NCBI GenBank assembly: GCA_944390795.1 | Contig: CALXRI010000008.1 | Span: forward strand, 1-64,000 | Direction: 5' to 3' | Length of the DNA: 64,000 bases | DNA from: an uncultured Victivallales bacterium | GTDB lineage: Bacteria > Verrucomicrobiota > Lentisphaeria > Victivallales > UBA1829 | In this document: piece after piece, positions 51,773-60,085 of the stretch | How the letters are laid out: each line of letters opens with the position of its first letter | Numbering within the stretch: position 1 is the stretch's first letter | Notes under the pieces: generated by a model | Told to the model about the DNA's origin: nothing | Seen by the model: the letters and a program-made list of their open reading frames with translations, nothing else | Database searches by the model: none | Position numbers and translations under genes: made by a program

Positions 51773-51793
51773 TCCGGGACCTCCCCTTTTCCG

Positions 51794-52825
51794 TTATTTT
51801 TTGAGCAGACGTCTGTAAGTTTCACCGATGGTGTCCCAGAGCTTGAGCGCATCGGGCGCGCCGACAACCGTGCCGTAACCGCCGCGGTAAGTCCATGCCG
51901 CGATGCGGTCCACGCCCGCCGCCTCGGCAATGTCGGCCCACTTCGCGACCTGCGCCCAGTCCTTCGGCTGTTTGTAGTAGCCCATGAGCCAGCGTTCGGA
52001 TTTCTTGCCGTATTTTCTGGCGACCGCAACGGTCCGTTCGGTGATGTCGCGGTAGAAATCCTCCGGGAGCGCCCAGTTGATGATCGTCGTCGAGAAGACG
52101 TCGAAATACGGGCACGCGGCGACCATGTCCCAGTTGTCGTATCCGCGGTATTCGGAAACATAGTAGCCGTTCTGCGTCGCATGAACGCAGCAGGTGATCT
52201 CCAGCGCCGGGTTGATCTCCTTGAGCGCCTTCGACGTTTCGGAAAGCACGACCAGCGCCTCGCGCCAGCGGAAGAGCTTGACGTCATTGGTCATATAGCG
52301 CGGCATCTCGTAGCCGTAATAGTCGGAGAAGCGTTTCCGGCAGACAGGGCAGAAGCATGTCCAGTCGTCGGCGACGCCGCCGGTGATGGAGGCGATCCCC
52401 TTCGGGAACGCGTAGTGCGGCTCGTCCCAGAAGAAACCGTCCGGACTGGTTTCCCGCGCCAGCGTCACGCAGAAATTGCGGAAGTAGTCGCGGTAGCTGT
52501 TCGTGTTGAAGCAGGCATACGGAAGCTTTTCCCCCGTAAGCGCGGAAACCTGCCGGTTTTCGACATTGTCCTGGAGAAACTTGCTGACCTGCTCGCCTCC
52601 GAAATATTTCCCGTTGCCCCACGGGTCGATCAGGACGCGCAGCCCCATTTCATGCGCTTTCGCCACGATTTTCGGAATGTTCGGTCGCCAGAAGTCGAAA
52701 TCGAATTCCGTGACCGCGAGAATCACGGTCGTGCACCCGTGTTCCAGCATCTCCTGAAAATCCTTCTCCGCATGCTCCACGTAGTTGAGCCCGTAATAGC
52801 TGACCGCCGTCTGTGTGATTGCCAT
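51794..52825 (-). CDS. TIM-barrel glycoside hydrolase-like protein, family unassigned
   Basis: The protein has 343 residues. The barrel pattern starts with T-T-V-I-L-A-V-T-E-F-D-F-D-F-W. The strand D-G-F-F-W-D-E-P-H offers an Asp/Glu typical of clan GH-A and GHL families. It is followed by a cysteine cluster C-F-C-P-V-C-R-K-R-F with Y-Y-G-Y, as seen in GH42-like and uncharacterised barrel hydrolases. No signal peptide is present. The start at 52825 is preceded by a weak purine-rich ribosome site. Substrate is not known; its place before the GH89-like gene suggests a glycan step. Confidence 0.7.
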   Translation of the reverse strand: MAITQTAVSYYGLNYVEHAEKDFQEMLEHGCTTVILAVTEFDFDFWRPNIPKIVAKAHEMGLRVLIDPWGNGKYFGGEQVSKFLQDNVENRQVSALTGEKLPYACFNTNSYRDYFRNFCVTLARETSPDGFFWDEPHYAFPKGIASITGGVADDWTCFCPVCRKRFSDYYGYEMPRYMTNDVKLFRWREALVVLSETSKALKEINPALEITCCVHATQNGYYVSEYRGYDNWDMVAACPYFDVFSTTIINWALPEDFYRDITERTVAVARKYGKKSERWLMGYYKQPKDWAQVAKWADIAEAAGVDRIAAWTYRGGYGTVVGAPDALKLWDTIGETYRRLLKK

Positions 52826-52851
52826 GTTTCTCTTTCTTTCCCTGTTTGATT

Positions 52852-53841
52852 TTATGAAATGGTATCGAGCGCTTCCGAGGCGATTGCCAGACGTCCCTTG
52901 CAGGATTCGGGCGACGACTCGCCGAAGCGGTTGGTGAGCACCAGAAGAAAACGTCCCGTTTCCGGGTCGATCCACATCGACTGGCCGGTCCAGCCCGTGT
53001 GGAAGATCGTCGCGGACGAGAAGCCGCGCGGGATGCCGGTTTTGTCGAGGTTCCAGCCGAGCGAACGCGCCGTCATGCCCTGCGGCGCCTGATTGCGGAA
53101 AAAGAGCTCCATGGTTTCGCTCCGGAACAGCCCCTTCCCTTCCCCGAGCATCATCCGGCAGAATTTCGCCAGATCGTCCGCCGTGGAGAAAATGCCGGCG
53201 TTTCCGGTCCGGCGGGGAGCCATGGCGCGCGCTCCGTGATCGGAAATTACGCCGGGATCCGCGTTGATCGTCCGGATCGTCCGGGGAAGCGCCCCCTCCG
53301 GCGGCGCGCCCCAGCGCGTATCGGTCATTCCCAGCGGCGCGAAAATGCGTTCCGCGGCAAGCTCTTCCAGACTGCGTCCGGTCACGGCTTCGATCAGGAA
53401 CCCGAGCAGGATGTAGCCGGTGCAGGTATATTCGTAGAGAACTCCCGGCGGACGGACAAAATCCTCCGCAAGAATGGAACGCGCCATTTTCTCGTGCTCT
53501 CCGGGAAAGCAGGGGTAATTGATCTGCACGCCCGAGCAATGCGTCGCAAGATGACGCACGGTGACGGGAGCGGGAATTTTTCCGCGGTATGGCAGGTATT
53601 CGGTGAAGGGCGCGTCAAAATCCACCAGTCCCTCCTCCGTGCAGAGCGCAAGAAGAGGAGCCGTTCCGACGACCTTTGTAAGGCTGGCGATGTCAAAGAC
53701 ACAGTCCGTGCGCATGGGCGTTTTCCTTTGCCGGTCTGCAATGCCCCAAGCCTCCCGCAGAAAATCCGTTCCGCGCGTTCCGCCGAGCACGACGGCGCCG
53801 TCAATCCATCCCGCCTGAATCTGTTCCTGCGGCGTCTTCAT
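52852..53841 (-). CDS. Beta-lactamase-fold serine hydrolase (class C/EstB type)
   Basis: The start is taken as the ATG at 53841, which overlaps the regulator stop (ATGA), giving 329 residues. The nucleophile motif is S-L-T-K (53-56) and the third motif appears as H-T-G-W-T-G. The second motif, normally Y-x-N, reads Y-T-C at 138-140. Such enzymes act as esterases, D-aminopeptidases or transpeptidase relatives and often sit in amino-sugar recycling clusters. No signal peptide is visible, so a cytoplasmic esterase or deacylase of an imported sugar is plausible. Confidence 0.85.
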   Translation of the reverse strand: MKTPQEQIQAGWIDGAVVLGGTRGTDFLREAWGIADRQRKTPMRTDCVFDIASLTKVVGTAPLLALCTEEGLVDFDAPFTEYLPYRGKIPAPVTVRHLATHCSGVQINYPCFPGEHEKMARSILAEDFVRPPGVLYEYTCTGYILLGFLIEAVTGRSLEELAAERIFAPLGMTDTRWGAPPEGALPRTIRTINADPGVISDHGARAMAPRRTGNAGIFSTADDLAKFCRMMLGEGKGLFRSETMELFFRNQAPQGMTARSLGWNLDKTGIPRGFSSATIFHTGWTGQSMWIDPETGRFLLVLTNRFGESSPESCKGRLAIASEALDTIS

Positions 53842-54923
53842 GCGCGACAATCCTTTCCCCGGATCACCGTGCTTTTCCGGATCACAAGCCGGGAGTCGAG
53901 ATAACGGCAGACCCCCCTGCCGAGCGTATGGAATTTGATTCTCGCATACAGTGTTTCAAACGCGATGCGCGCGATGTCGCGCACGGGATAGGAGACAGTC
54001 GTAAGCGGCGGGTATATTTCCGATGCGACCGGGAGATCGTCGAAGCCCGCGACGGCCGCCTCCTCCGGCACGGAAATCCCCAGTTCATGGCAGAGATTGA
54101 CGGTGCGCGTGGCGAAAAGATCATGATAGCAGAAAATCCCGAGCCGTCCGGCGCGTCTGCCGCGCAGAAGGCGCGTTATGCCGGCCCGGCACGCCTCCGC
54201 AGAATTGTAATCCAGACGCAGAATATTTTTTCCGTCGAGCAGAATGCCGTGTTCCAGCAGGCCCGCCCGGAAACCGAGCAGACGTTCGTCGCTGTGCTTT
54301 CCGGACTGCCCGATATAGGCGAATTCGCGAATTCCCTGCGCGACCAGGTGTGCGGCCATCTCCTGTGCAGCCTTCTGGTTGTTGACCAGAACCGCATCGC
54401 ACTCCTGCGATGCGAGGCGGCGTCCGAGCAGAACATACGGCACATCAAGGGTGCCGTAGAAACACTCCTCCTCCGGCGTCGAGGCCCATGGGCAGATCAT
54501 GATCCCCGATACGCCCTGCCGCGTGAACATTCGCAGGCGCTCGCATTCCGTTTTGAAATCGTAATTGCTGGAAGCGATAATCAGGCTGGCGCCGATCGAA
54601 TGCGCGAACTCCTCCGCATGGCAGGCGAGTTTTGCAAAATAGGGACTTTCCAGACAGGTCGCCAGGAAACCGAGCAGCATTCTGCCGTTTTCACGGCTCT
54701 GCGGAGGCGTCAGCGCGGCAATCCGGTAATCACGGCCCTCCTTCCGGATCACACCGGCATCGCGGAGGTCCTCGATGATGTGAAAACCCGTTTTCAGGGA
54801 AACGCCTTTCCCGGAAGCAAGTTCCCGGGTCGTCAGGAAGCGTTCTCCCGGCGCGCCGAATTTCCCGGCGGCCAGCTCTCCGAGAATCTCTCCGAGAATT
54901 TTATCCCTTTTGGTCGCGCTCAT
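53838..54923 (-). CDS. GntR-headed LacI-type regulator of the glycan cluster
   Basis: From the ATG at 54923 the protein has 361 residues: a GntR winged helix (about 5-72, with L-T-T-R-E-L-A and I-I-E-D-L-R-D-A-G-V-I-R) and a LacI-like sugar-binding domain (about 80-345, with D-A-V-L-V-N-N-Q-K-A-A and V-A-G-F-D-D-L-P). A TTG nine codons earlier is in frame but lies inside the operator-like repeats. It is the first gene of the cluster and overlaps the serine hydrolase gene, so it probably controls the cluster and itself. Confidence 0.85.
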   Translation of the reverse strand: MSATKRDKILGEILGELAAGKFGAPGERFLTTRELASGKGVSLKTGFHIIEDLRDAGVIRKEGRDYRIAALTPPQSRENGRMLLGFLATCLESPYFAKLACHAEEFAHSIGASLIIASSNYDFKTECERLRMFTRQGVSGIMICPWASTPEEECFYGTLDVPYVLLGRRLASQECDAVLVNNQKAAQEMAAHLVAQGIREFAYIGQSGKHSDERLLGFRAGLLEHGILLDGKNILRLDYNSAEACRAGITRLLRGRRAGRLGIFCYHDLFATRTVNLCHELGISVPEEAAVAGFDDLPVASEIYPPLTTVSYPVRDIARIAFETLYARIKFHTLGRGVCRYLDSRLVIRKSTVIRGKDCRA

Positions 54924-54926
54924 TTG

Positions 54927-54949
54927 TTTGTTATACTTTTTGTTATACA
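54927..54949 (-). promoter_or_regulatory. Operator-like direct repeat in the regulator leader
   Basis: On the minus strand GTATAACAAA occurs twice with a 12-base period between the promoter and the regulator start codon. A bound regulator here would block its own operon, so an autoregulatory operator is likely. Confidence 0.55.
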
Positions 54950-54970
54950 AAAAATATCATATTAAGTATA

Positions 54971-54998
54971 ATTATAATCGGATAAAACGATTTGTCAA
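54971..54998 (-). promoter_or_regulatory. Consensus sigma-70 promoter of the glycan cluster
   Basis: On the minus strand a perfect TTGACA is followed by 16 bases and a perfect TATAAT, leading to the regulator gene. Such a strong promoter suggests control by repression. Confidence 0.8.
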
Positions 54999-55115
54999 GA
55001 GCATGTCAGGAAAAAAGCATGAATTCGGCCGCCACCGGAAAAAACCTGGAAGACGCGTTTCCTTTCCAGTCCCCTCTTTTTGACGGGAAAAAAGCGGAAA
55101 AACGTATTTTCCCCT

Positions 55116-55144
55116 TTGCCGTTTCGCCGAAGAAGTGCTATAAT
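55116..55144 (+). promoter_or_regulatory. Promoter of glgB
   Basis: TTGCCG, a 17-base spacer and a perfect TATAAT lie 25 bases before the ATG. Confidence 0.7.
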
Positions 55145-55169
55145 TCATCTGACACAGAGGAGGAGGATC

Positions 55170-57398
55170 ATGATAAAAGCCGCTGCGAAACACGACGCCT
55201 TTGATTCCGAAGCTTACCGGACGCTTTTTGAGGGACGGATCGCCGATCCGCACGCCATACTCGGAATGCATACCGAAAAAGACGGGATTGCCGTTCGGGT
55301 ATACGACCCTGTTGCGGAGCAGATCATCCTGATCGCGGACGGGAAAAGATTCCCGATGGAAAAAGTCGCGGACGCGGGACTCTTCGTCAAAACCTTCCCC
55401 GGGAAGAGGAAGCATTTCGATTATGTCGTGGAAAAACATTTCGCCGACGGCGGAACTTTCACCTCCGAGGATCCCTATCACTTCCTTCCCGGCGTCGGAG
55501 AAATGGACATGTATCTCTTCAACTCCGGCGAACACCACCGGATTTACGAGGTCATGGGCGCACATCCGCACCGCATGGGAGAGGTCGAGGGCGTTCTCTT
55601 CGCGGTGTGGGCGCCGAATGCCGAACGGGTCTCCGTGATCGGCGACTTCAACTGCTGGGACGGACGGCGAAACATGATGCGCCTCATGGGATCCTCCGGC
55701 ATCTGGGAACTCTTCATTCCGTCGCTTCAACCAGGCGACCTCTACAAGTATGAAATCCGCACGAAGAACGGCGACATACTCGTCAAGCTCGATCCCTACG
55801 CGCAGCGCACCGAACTGCGCCCGCACAATGCGGGAAGAGTCCCCGCCGCGTCACCGTACGCATGGACCGACGGAGACTGGATGGCGCGCCGCCCGAAATG
55901 CGATATTTTGAATTCGCCCGTCAATATTTATGAAGTGCATCTGGCCTCCTGGCGCGGACCGGGACTGCGTCAGCTGGATCCGGAAAAGAAGGACGATTTC
56001 CACAACTACCGAGAACTGGCGCATGCGCTTGCCGACTACATTCTGGAGATGGGCTACACCCATATCGAGCTTCTGCCGGTCTGCGAACATCCGCTCGATC
56101 AGTCATGGGGATATCAGGTAACGGGATTCTATGCGCCGACCGCGCGCTACGGCTCGCCGGAGGATTTCGCCTATTTCGTCGATTACATGCATGAAAAGGG
56201 CATCGGAGTGATTCTCGACTGGGTTCCCGCGCATTTTCCGAAGGACTCCTTCGGACTCGGGCGCTTCGACGGAACCGCGCTTTACGAGCATGCCGATCCG
56301 CGGCAGGGCGAACATCGCGACTGGGGAACCTACATCTTCAACTTCGGACGCAACGAGGTGAAAAACTTCCTGATCGGGAGCGCCCTCTACTGGTTCGACA
56401 AATTCCATGTGGACGGTCTGCGGGTGGACGCCGTGGCCTCCATGCTTTATCTGAACTACTCGCGAAACGAGGGAGAGTGGATCCCCAACAAATACGGCGG
56501 CAACGAGAATCTGGATGCGATTGCGTTTCTCCGGCGTCTCAACGAGCTGGCGCACGAGCTCTTTCCGGGGATCATGATGGTGGCGGAGGAGTCCACCGCC
56601 TGGCCGGGGGTCTCGCGTCCCGCCTATCTCGGCGGACTCGGATTCACCTTCAAGTGGAACATGGGCTGGATGCACGACACGCTGGAATATTTTGCGCTGG
56701 ATCCGATCTACCGCAGCTACAGTCACGGCAAGATCACCTTTTCGATGCTTTACGCCTTCACGGAAAACTTCATTCTGCCGCTGAGTCATGACGAAGTGGT
56801 TCACGGGAAGAAATCGCTGCTCGACAAGATGCCGGGAGACTATCAGCAGAAGTTTGCGAATCTGCGCGCTCTCTTTTCCTACATGATCACGCATCCGGGC
56901 AAAAAACTTCTTTTCATGGGCGGCGAGTTCGGACAGTGGATTGAATGGAACAGCAATGCGGGGCTTGACTGGATGCTGCTGGATTATCCGCAGCATGCGG
57001 CGATGAAGCGTCTTTCCGCCGATCTGAACCGTTTTTACCGGGAGAATCCGGCGCTCTGGGAGGTGGACTTCACCGATGCCGGCTTCCAGTGGCTGGACGG
57101 CGGAGATTTCCGGCAGTCGATTCTTTCCTATATCCGCTGGAACAGGAAACATACGGAGGCTGTTGTCGTGATTCTGAATCTCACGCCGGTGGTTCGGAAC
57201 GATTACGTGACCGGAGTGCCGTTTGCCGGGGAGTGGGTTGAGGTGTTCAACTCGGATGCAGCGGAATACGGCGGAACGGGATTGACCAATCCCGGAGTGA
57301 TGAAAACCGAGGATGGGCTTTATCACGGACAGAAACAGCATATCCGTCTGCGGCTGCCGTGGCTGGGCGCGGTATTCCTCAAGAAAATAAAAAAATAA
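55170..57398 (+). CDS. glgB: 1,4-alpha-glucan branching enzyme
   Basis: From the ATG at 55170 (AGGAGG just upstream) the protein has 742 residues. An N-terminal CBM48-type domain pair (about 15-220, with F-A-V-W-A-P-N-A) is followed by the GH13 barrel. The latter has the nucleophile in G-L-R-V-D-A-V (Asp near 419), the acid Glu in M-V-A-E-E-S-T (near 473) and the transition-state H-D-E in L-S-H-D-E-V-V. It makes alpha-1,6 branches in glycogen. No other glg gene is adjacent, so glycogen genes are scattered. Confidence 0.96.
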   Translation: MIKAAAKHDAFDSEAYRTLFEGRIADPHAILGMHTEKDGIAVRVYDPVAEQIILIADGKRFPMEKVADAGLFVKTFPGKRKHFDYVVEKHFADGGTFTSEDPYHFLPGVGEMDMYLFNSGEHHRIYEVMGAHPHRMGEVEGVLFAVWAPNAERVSVIGDFNCWDGRRNMMRLMGSSGIWELFIPSLQPGDLYKYEIRTKNGDILVKLDPYAQRTELRPHNAGRVPAASPYAWTDGDWMARRPKCDILNSPVNIYEVHLASWRGPGLRQLDPEKKDDFHNYRELAHALADYILEMGYTHIELLPVCEHPLDQSWGYQVTGFYAPTARYGSPEDFAYFVDYMHEKGIGVILDWVPAHFPKDSFGLGRFDGTALYEHADPRQGEHRDWGTYIFNFGRNEVKNFLIGSALYWFDKFHVDGLRVDAVASMLYLNYSRNEGEWIPNKYGGNENLDAIAFLRRLNELAHELFPGIMMVAEESTAWPGVSRPAYLGGLGFTFKWNMGWMHDTLEYFALDPIYRSYSHGKITFSMLYAFTENFILPLSHDEVVHGKKSLLDKMPGDYQQKFANLRALFSYMITHPGKKLLFMGGEFGQWIEWNSNAGLDWMLLDYPQHAAMKRLSADLNRFYRENPALWEVDFTDAGFQWLDGGDFRQSILSYIRWNRKHTEAVVVILNLTPVVRNDYVTGVPFAGEWVEVFNSDAAEYGGTGLTNPGVMKTEDGLYHGQKQHIRLRLPWLGAVFLKKIKK

Positions 57399-57497
57399 AA
57401 ATTAATCAGAAATATAAAAAAGACGGCAGGCCTGCCTGCCGGGTGCAGGTGTCTCACACCTGCCGCGGAGGGTGAGGGCGCGGAGCCCTCACGTTCT
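57399..57497 (+). repeat. Triple-hairpin unit, first copy
   Basis: The unit has an A/T-rich head (attaatca...atataaa) and three perfect hairpins: cggcagg/cctgccg (57424-57430/57435-57441), gcaggtgt/acacctgc (57445-57452/57456-57463, loop ctc) and gtgagggc/gccctcac (57472-57479/57485-57492). It differs from the second copy at only two positions. Confidence 0.9.
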
Positions 57498-57517
57498 AAA
57501 AAAAAATAAAAAACAGG

Positions 57518-57616
57518 AAATTAATCAAAAATATAAAAAAGACGGCAGGCTTGCCTGCCGGGTGCAGGTGTCTCACACCTGCCGCGGAGGGTGAGGGCGC
57601 GGAGCCCTCACGTTCT
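57518..57616 (+). repeat. Triple-hairpin unit, second copy
   Basis: This is the same 99-base unit 119 bases downstream, with substitutions at 57528 and 57550 only. All paired arms except one position of the first hairpin are unchanged. Confidence 0.9.
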
Positions 57617-57649
57617 TGAAAGTTTTTCAGTTGCTTCGCAATTTTTTGT

Positions 57650-57735
57650 TTCGTGCTGCGCACGACCAGCTTGCGCAGCTGGACCGCGGCAGGACTGAGA
57701 GTCCTGCACGAATCATAATTTGCGTTGCAAATTAT
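57650..57735 (-). repeat. Hairpin-string repeat, copy C (reverse orientation)
   Basis: On the minus strand the order is ataatttgc/gcaaattat (9 bp, 3-base loop), gcaggact/agtcctgc (8 bp, 3-base loop), ccagct/agctgg (6 bp) and tcgtgc/gcacga (6 bp, 3-base loop), followed by aaac. The core 57663-57688 is the exact reverse complement of bases 1-26. Confidence 0.8.
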
Positions 57736-57786
57736 TTTTTCAGTTGCGCAGCTTCGCGCGCAGGAAATAACTTTTCAGGAGGTAAA

Positions 57787-58965
57787 ATGAGATACATTCG
57801 TTTTGACAGTATCGGCGGCGCCGCCGGAGACATGATTCTCGCCGCCCTCGGCAGTCTCGGCGCCGATCTGAAACAGATTGAACAGGGACTGAACACCGCC
57901 ATTCCCGGCGACGCATTCGCCATCGAAAAAATCCCCTTTTCCGATTATGGAATGAACGGCGCAAAACTGGAAGTGAAAATCACGGAAAATTCCGGAACGG
58001 AACGCGCCCTTCCCGAAATTGCAGAGATCATCGACAACGCCCCGATGCCGGACGCGGCGAAAAAGCTGGCACATGAAGTCTTCCACCGCCTGGCACACGC
58101 CGAAGGCGAAGTCCACGGCTGCCACGCTCACCACGTGCATTTTCATGAAGTCGGCGCGGTCGACTCCATTGTGGACATTCTCGGCTCCTGCTGGGCGTTC
58201 GTCATGCTCGGAATTGATTCCATTTCCTTCGGCGCCCTGCCCGAGGGAACCGGCACCTTCCGCTGCCGCCATGGCATCTATCCGATCCCGGCGCCCGCCA
58301 CGCTCCGCCTCCTCAAAGGCATTGAGATCACGCAGACGGATGAACCTTTTGAAATGATTACCCCGACCGGAGCGGCGCTTCTGACGACGTTCCCGGGCGG
58401 ACAGAACCGCCGGATCACAGGCAAAGTCGTCGCGGAGGCCGTCTCCTTCGGAAGCCGGAAACTCAACGGACGCCCAAACGCACTGCGCGCAACTCTGATC
58501 GAGTCCGCCGAACGCGCCGCATGGAGCTGCGAGACATGCGTCGAACTGGAAACGAATCTGGACGACGTGCCCCCGGAAACGGCCGGCGCGATTGCAGCCG
58601 GACTGCTGGCGAACGGTGCGCGCGATGTCTGGATGACACCTGCCGTCATGAAGAAACAGAGACCCGGTTTTGTCCTGCACGTCCTCTGCATGGAGTCCGA
58701 TCTCGACCGCTTCTCGGAAACCCTCTTCCGGGAAAGCGGCACGCTCGGCGTCCGGGTGCGCCGCACGGAACGGCGTATTCTGGAACGGGACACGGTTGCG
58801 GTGAAACTTCCCTGCGGCACGGAAATCCATGTCAAGCGCGCGTTTCTCGGCGGCAAAGTCATTTCCGCAAAACCCGAATACGAGGAATGTCTGCGTGCCG
58901 CCCGCGAACAGGGGATTCCTTACAGGGAAGTTTTTCTTTCCGCCCTGAACGCGCTGAAATCATGA
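57787..58965 (+). CDS. larC: Nickel insertion protein LarC (nickel-pincer cofactor cyclometallase)
   Basis: The protein has 392 residues. The opening R-F-D-S-I-G-G-A-A-G-D-M and the His-rich H-G-C-H-A-H-H-V-H-F-H-E-V-G-A-V-D-S-I segment are diagnostic of LarC. The C-terminal half includes L-E-T-N-L-D-D-V-P-P-E. It inserts nickel into the thio-pyridinium cofactor in a CTP-dependent step. Unlike the frameshifted larC1/larC2 of Lactobacillus plantarum, this is a single frame. AGGAGG lies 4 bases upstream, and the stop overlaps the hemW start (ATGA at 58962-58965). larE is at 42.3 kb. Confidence 0.93.
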   Translation: MRYIRFDSIGGAAGDMILAALGSLGADLKQIEQGLNTAIPGDAFAIEKIPFSDYGMNGAKLEVKITENSGTERALPEIAEIIDNAPMPDAAKKLAHEVFHRLAHAEGEVHGCHAHHVHFHEVGAVDSIVDILGSCWAFVMLGIDSISFGALPEGTGTFRCRHGIYPIPAPATLRLLKGIEITQTDEPFEMITPTGAALLTTFPGGQNRRITGKVVAEAVSFGSRKLNGRPNALRATLIESAERAAWSCETCVELETNLDDVPPETAGAIAAGLLANGARDVWMTPAVMKKQRPGFVLHVLCMESDLDRFSETLFRESGTLGVRVRRTERRILERDTVAVKLPCGTEIHVKRAFLGGKVISAKPEYEECLRAAREQGIPYREVFLSALNALKS

Positions 58966-60071
58966 ACACGCGCCCCTGCCGGAACGTCTATGTGCATGTC
59001 CCGTTCTGCAACGGGAAATGCGCCTACTGCGCCTTTTACTCCGAGCCTGAAGTCAATCCCGCTTCCGTGACGCAATGGCTGGATCGCCTGGAGAACGATG
59101 CGGCGCGGAAATCGGCGCAAACGCTTACGCTTGACACGCTTTACATCGGAGGAGGAACCCCGACCGCCCTCCCCCCGGAGACGCTGAAGCGTCTGTTCCG
59201 GATTCTGGAACGGCACTTTTCATTCCTGCCCGGCGAGGAAATTTCCATCGAGTGCAATCCGGAAAGCCTGACGGAGGAAAAGGCGGAAATCCTCGCGCGG
59301 CATGTAAACCGTGTCAGCATGGGCGTCCAGTCCTTCCGCCCCGATTTCCGGGAGAAGATCGGACGGCGCCCGTCCGATGCGCACGCCGTGGAAACGGCAT
59401 TGCGGCTTCTGCGCGCAAACGGAATCGATAACATCGGATTCGACCTCATTTACGCACTGCCGGGGGAAACGCTCGCGAACTGGAGGGAAGAACTGGATAC
59501 GGCGCTCTCCCACGGAGTGCGGCACATCTCCGCCTACTCGCTGAGCATTGAGGAGGGAACGGAACTTGCCGCGCGCAGACTCCCGCCGGAAGACAATGAA
59601 CTCTCCTTTGCCATGTGGGAGGCGGCGCAGGAAATTCTCGCCGCGCACGGCATGCCGCGCTATGAGATTTCCAACTATGCCTCGAAACCGTATGAATGCC
59701 GCCACAACCAGAATGTCTGGCACGCGGAGCCTTATCTCGGGCTCGGCCCGGCGGCGTGCTCTTTCGACGGAGCGGTGCGCTTTACGGAGGTTTCCCCGCT
59801 TGCACGCTGGCTCGCCGGGATTCCTCCCGAAGCGGATGTAATCCGCTACGAAAAGCGTCTGGGAGAAATGTTCATCATGGGGCTTCGCACCGTGCGCGGA
59901 TGGAAAAAGAGTGAATTTTCCCGCGTTTCCCGTTTGCCGTGGCGCGAAATGTGGAGTACAATAATCGGAAAACAACTGCAGGACGGGATGCTTCAGGAGA
60001 CGCCGGACCGGATTTTCCCGACGGAAAAGGGCCTTGCCTTCTGGAACGATCTCGCCGAAGCGTATTTGTAA
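58962..60071 (+). CDS. hemW: Radical SAM haem chaperone HemW
   Basis: The 369-residue protein has the cluster motif C-N-G-K-C-A-Y-C-A-F with Cys16, 20 and 23 and no fourth Cys, which favours HemW over coproporphyrinogen dehydrogenase HemN. Y-I-G-G-G-T-P-T, E-C-N-P-E-S-L, R-V-S-M-G-V-Q-S-F and H-N-Q-N-V-W are family segments. HemW delivers haem to respiratory proteins. It overlaps larC and is followed by a GNAT gene. Confidence 0.92.
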   Translation: MNTRPCRNVYVHVPFCNGKCAYCAFYSEPEVNPASVTQWLDRLENDAARKSAQTLTLDTLYIGGGTPTALPPETLKRLFRILERHFSFLPGEEISIECNPESLTEEKAEILARHVNRVSMGVQSFRPDFREKIGRRPSDAHAVETALRLLRANGIDNIGFDLIYALPGETLANWREELDTALSHGVRHISAYSLSIEEGTELAARRLPPEDNELSFAMWEAAQEILAAHGMPRYEISNYASKPYECRHNQNVWHAEPYLGLGPAACSFDGAVRFTEVSPLARWLAGIPPEADVIRYEKRLGEMFIMGLRTVRGWKKSEFSRVSRLPWREMWSTIIGKQLQDGMLQETPDRIFPTEKGLAFWNDLAEAYL

Positions 60072-60085
60072 GGAGAACTGCTGCA

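Larger units (their letters stand above)
57399..57786. other. 388-base gap made almost wholly of hairpins
   Basis: Left to right: two copies of a 99-base triple-hairpin unit, then single hairpins gttgc/gcaat (57630-57642), tcgtgc/gcacga (57651-57665), ccagct/agctgg (57666-57682), gcaggact/agtcctgc (57689-57707) and ataatttgc/gcaaattat (57715-57735), and finally the larC ribosome site. I see no gene. Confidence 0.7.

Noticed and set aside
49484-52849. 1121-codon open frame antisense to the GH89-like and barrel genes
   Set aside because: It spans two real genes on the other strand and their spacer, has shadow-like composition and no domain.
53841-53850. TTG start three codons upstream for the serine hydrolase
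   Set aside because: The ATG at 53841 gives the ATGA overlap seen repeatedly in this genome.
57399-57616. CRISPR array
   Set aside because: Only two units exist, the unit is 99 bases of hairpins, the gap between them is 20 A-rich bases, and no cas gene is near.
57787-58965. Programmed frameshift in larC as in Lactobacillus plantarum
   Set aside because: The gene is one continuous frame covering both halves.
58962-60071. Oxygen-independent coproporphyrinogen III oxidase HemN
   Set aside because: The fourth cysteine after the C-x3-C-x2-C motif is missing and the length fits HemW.
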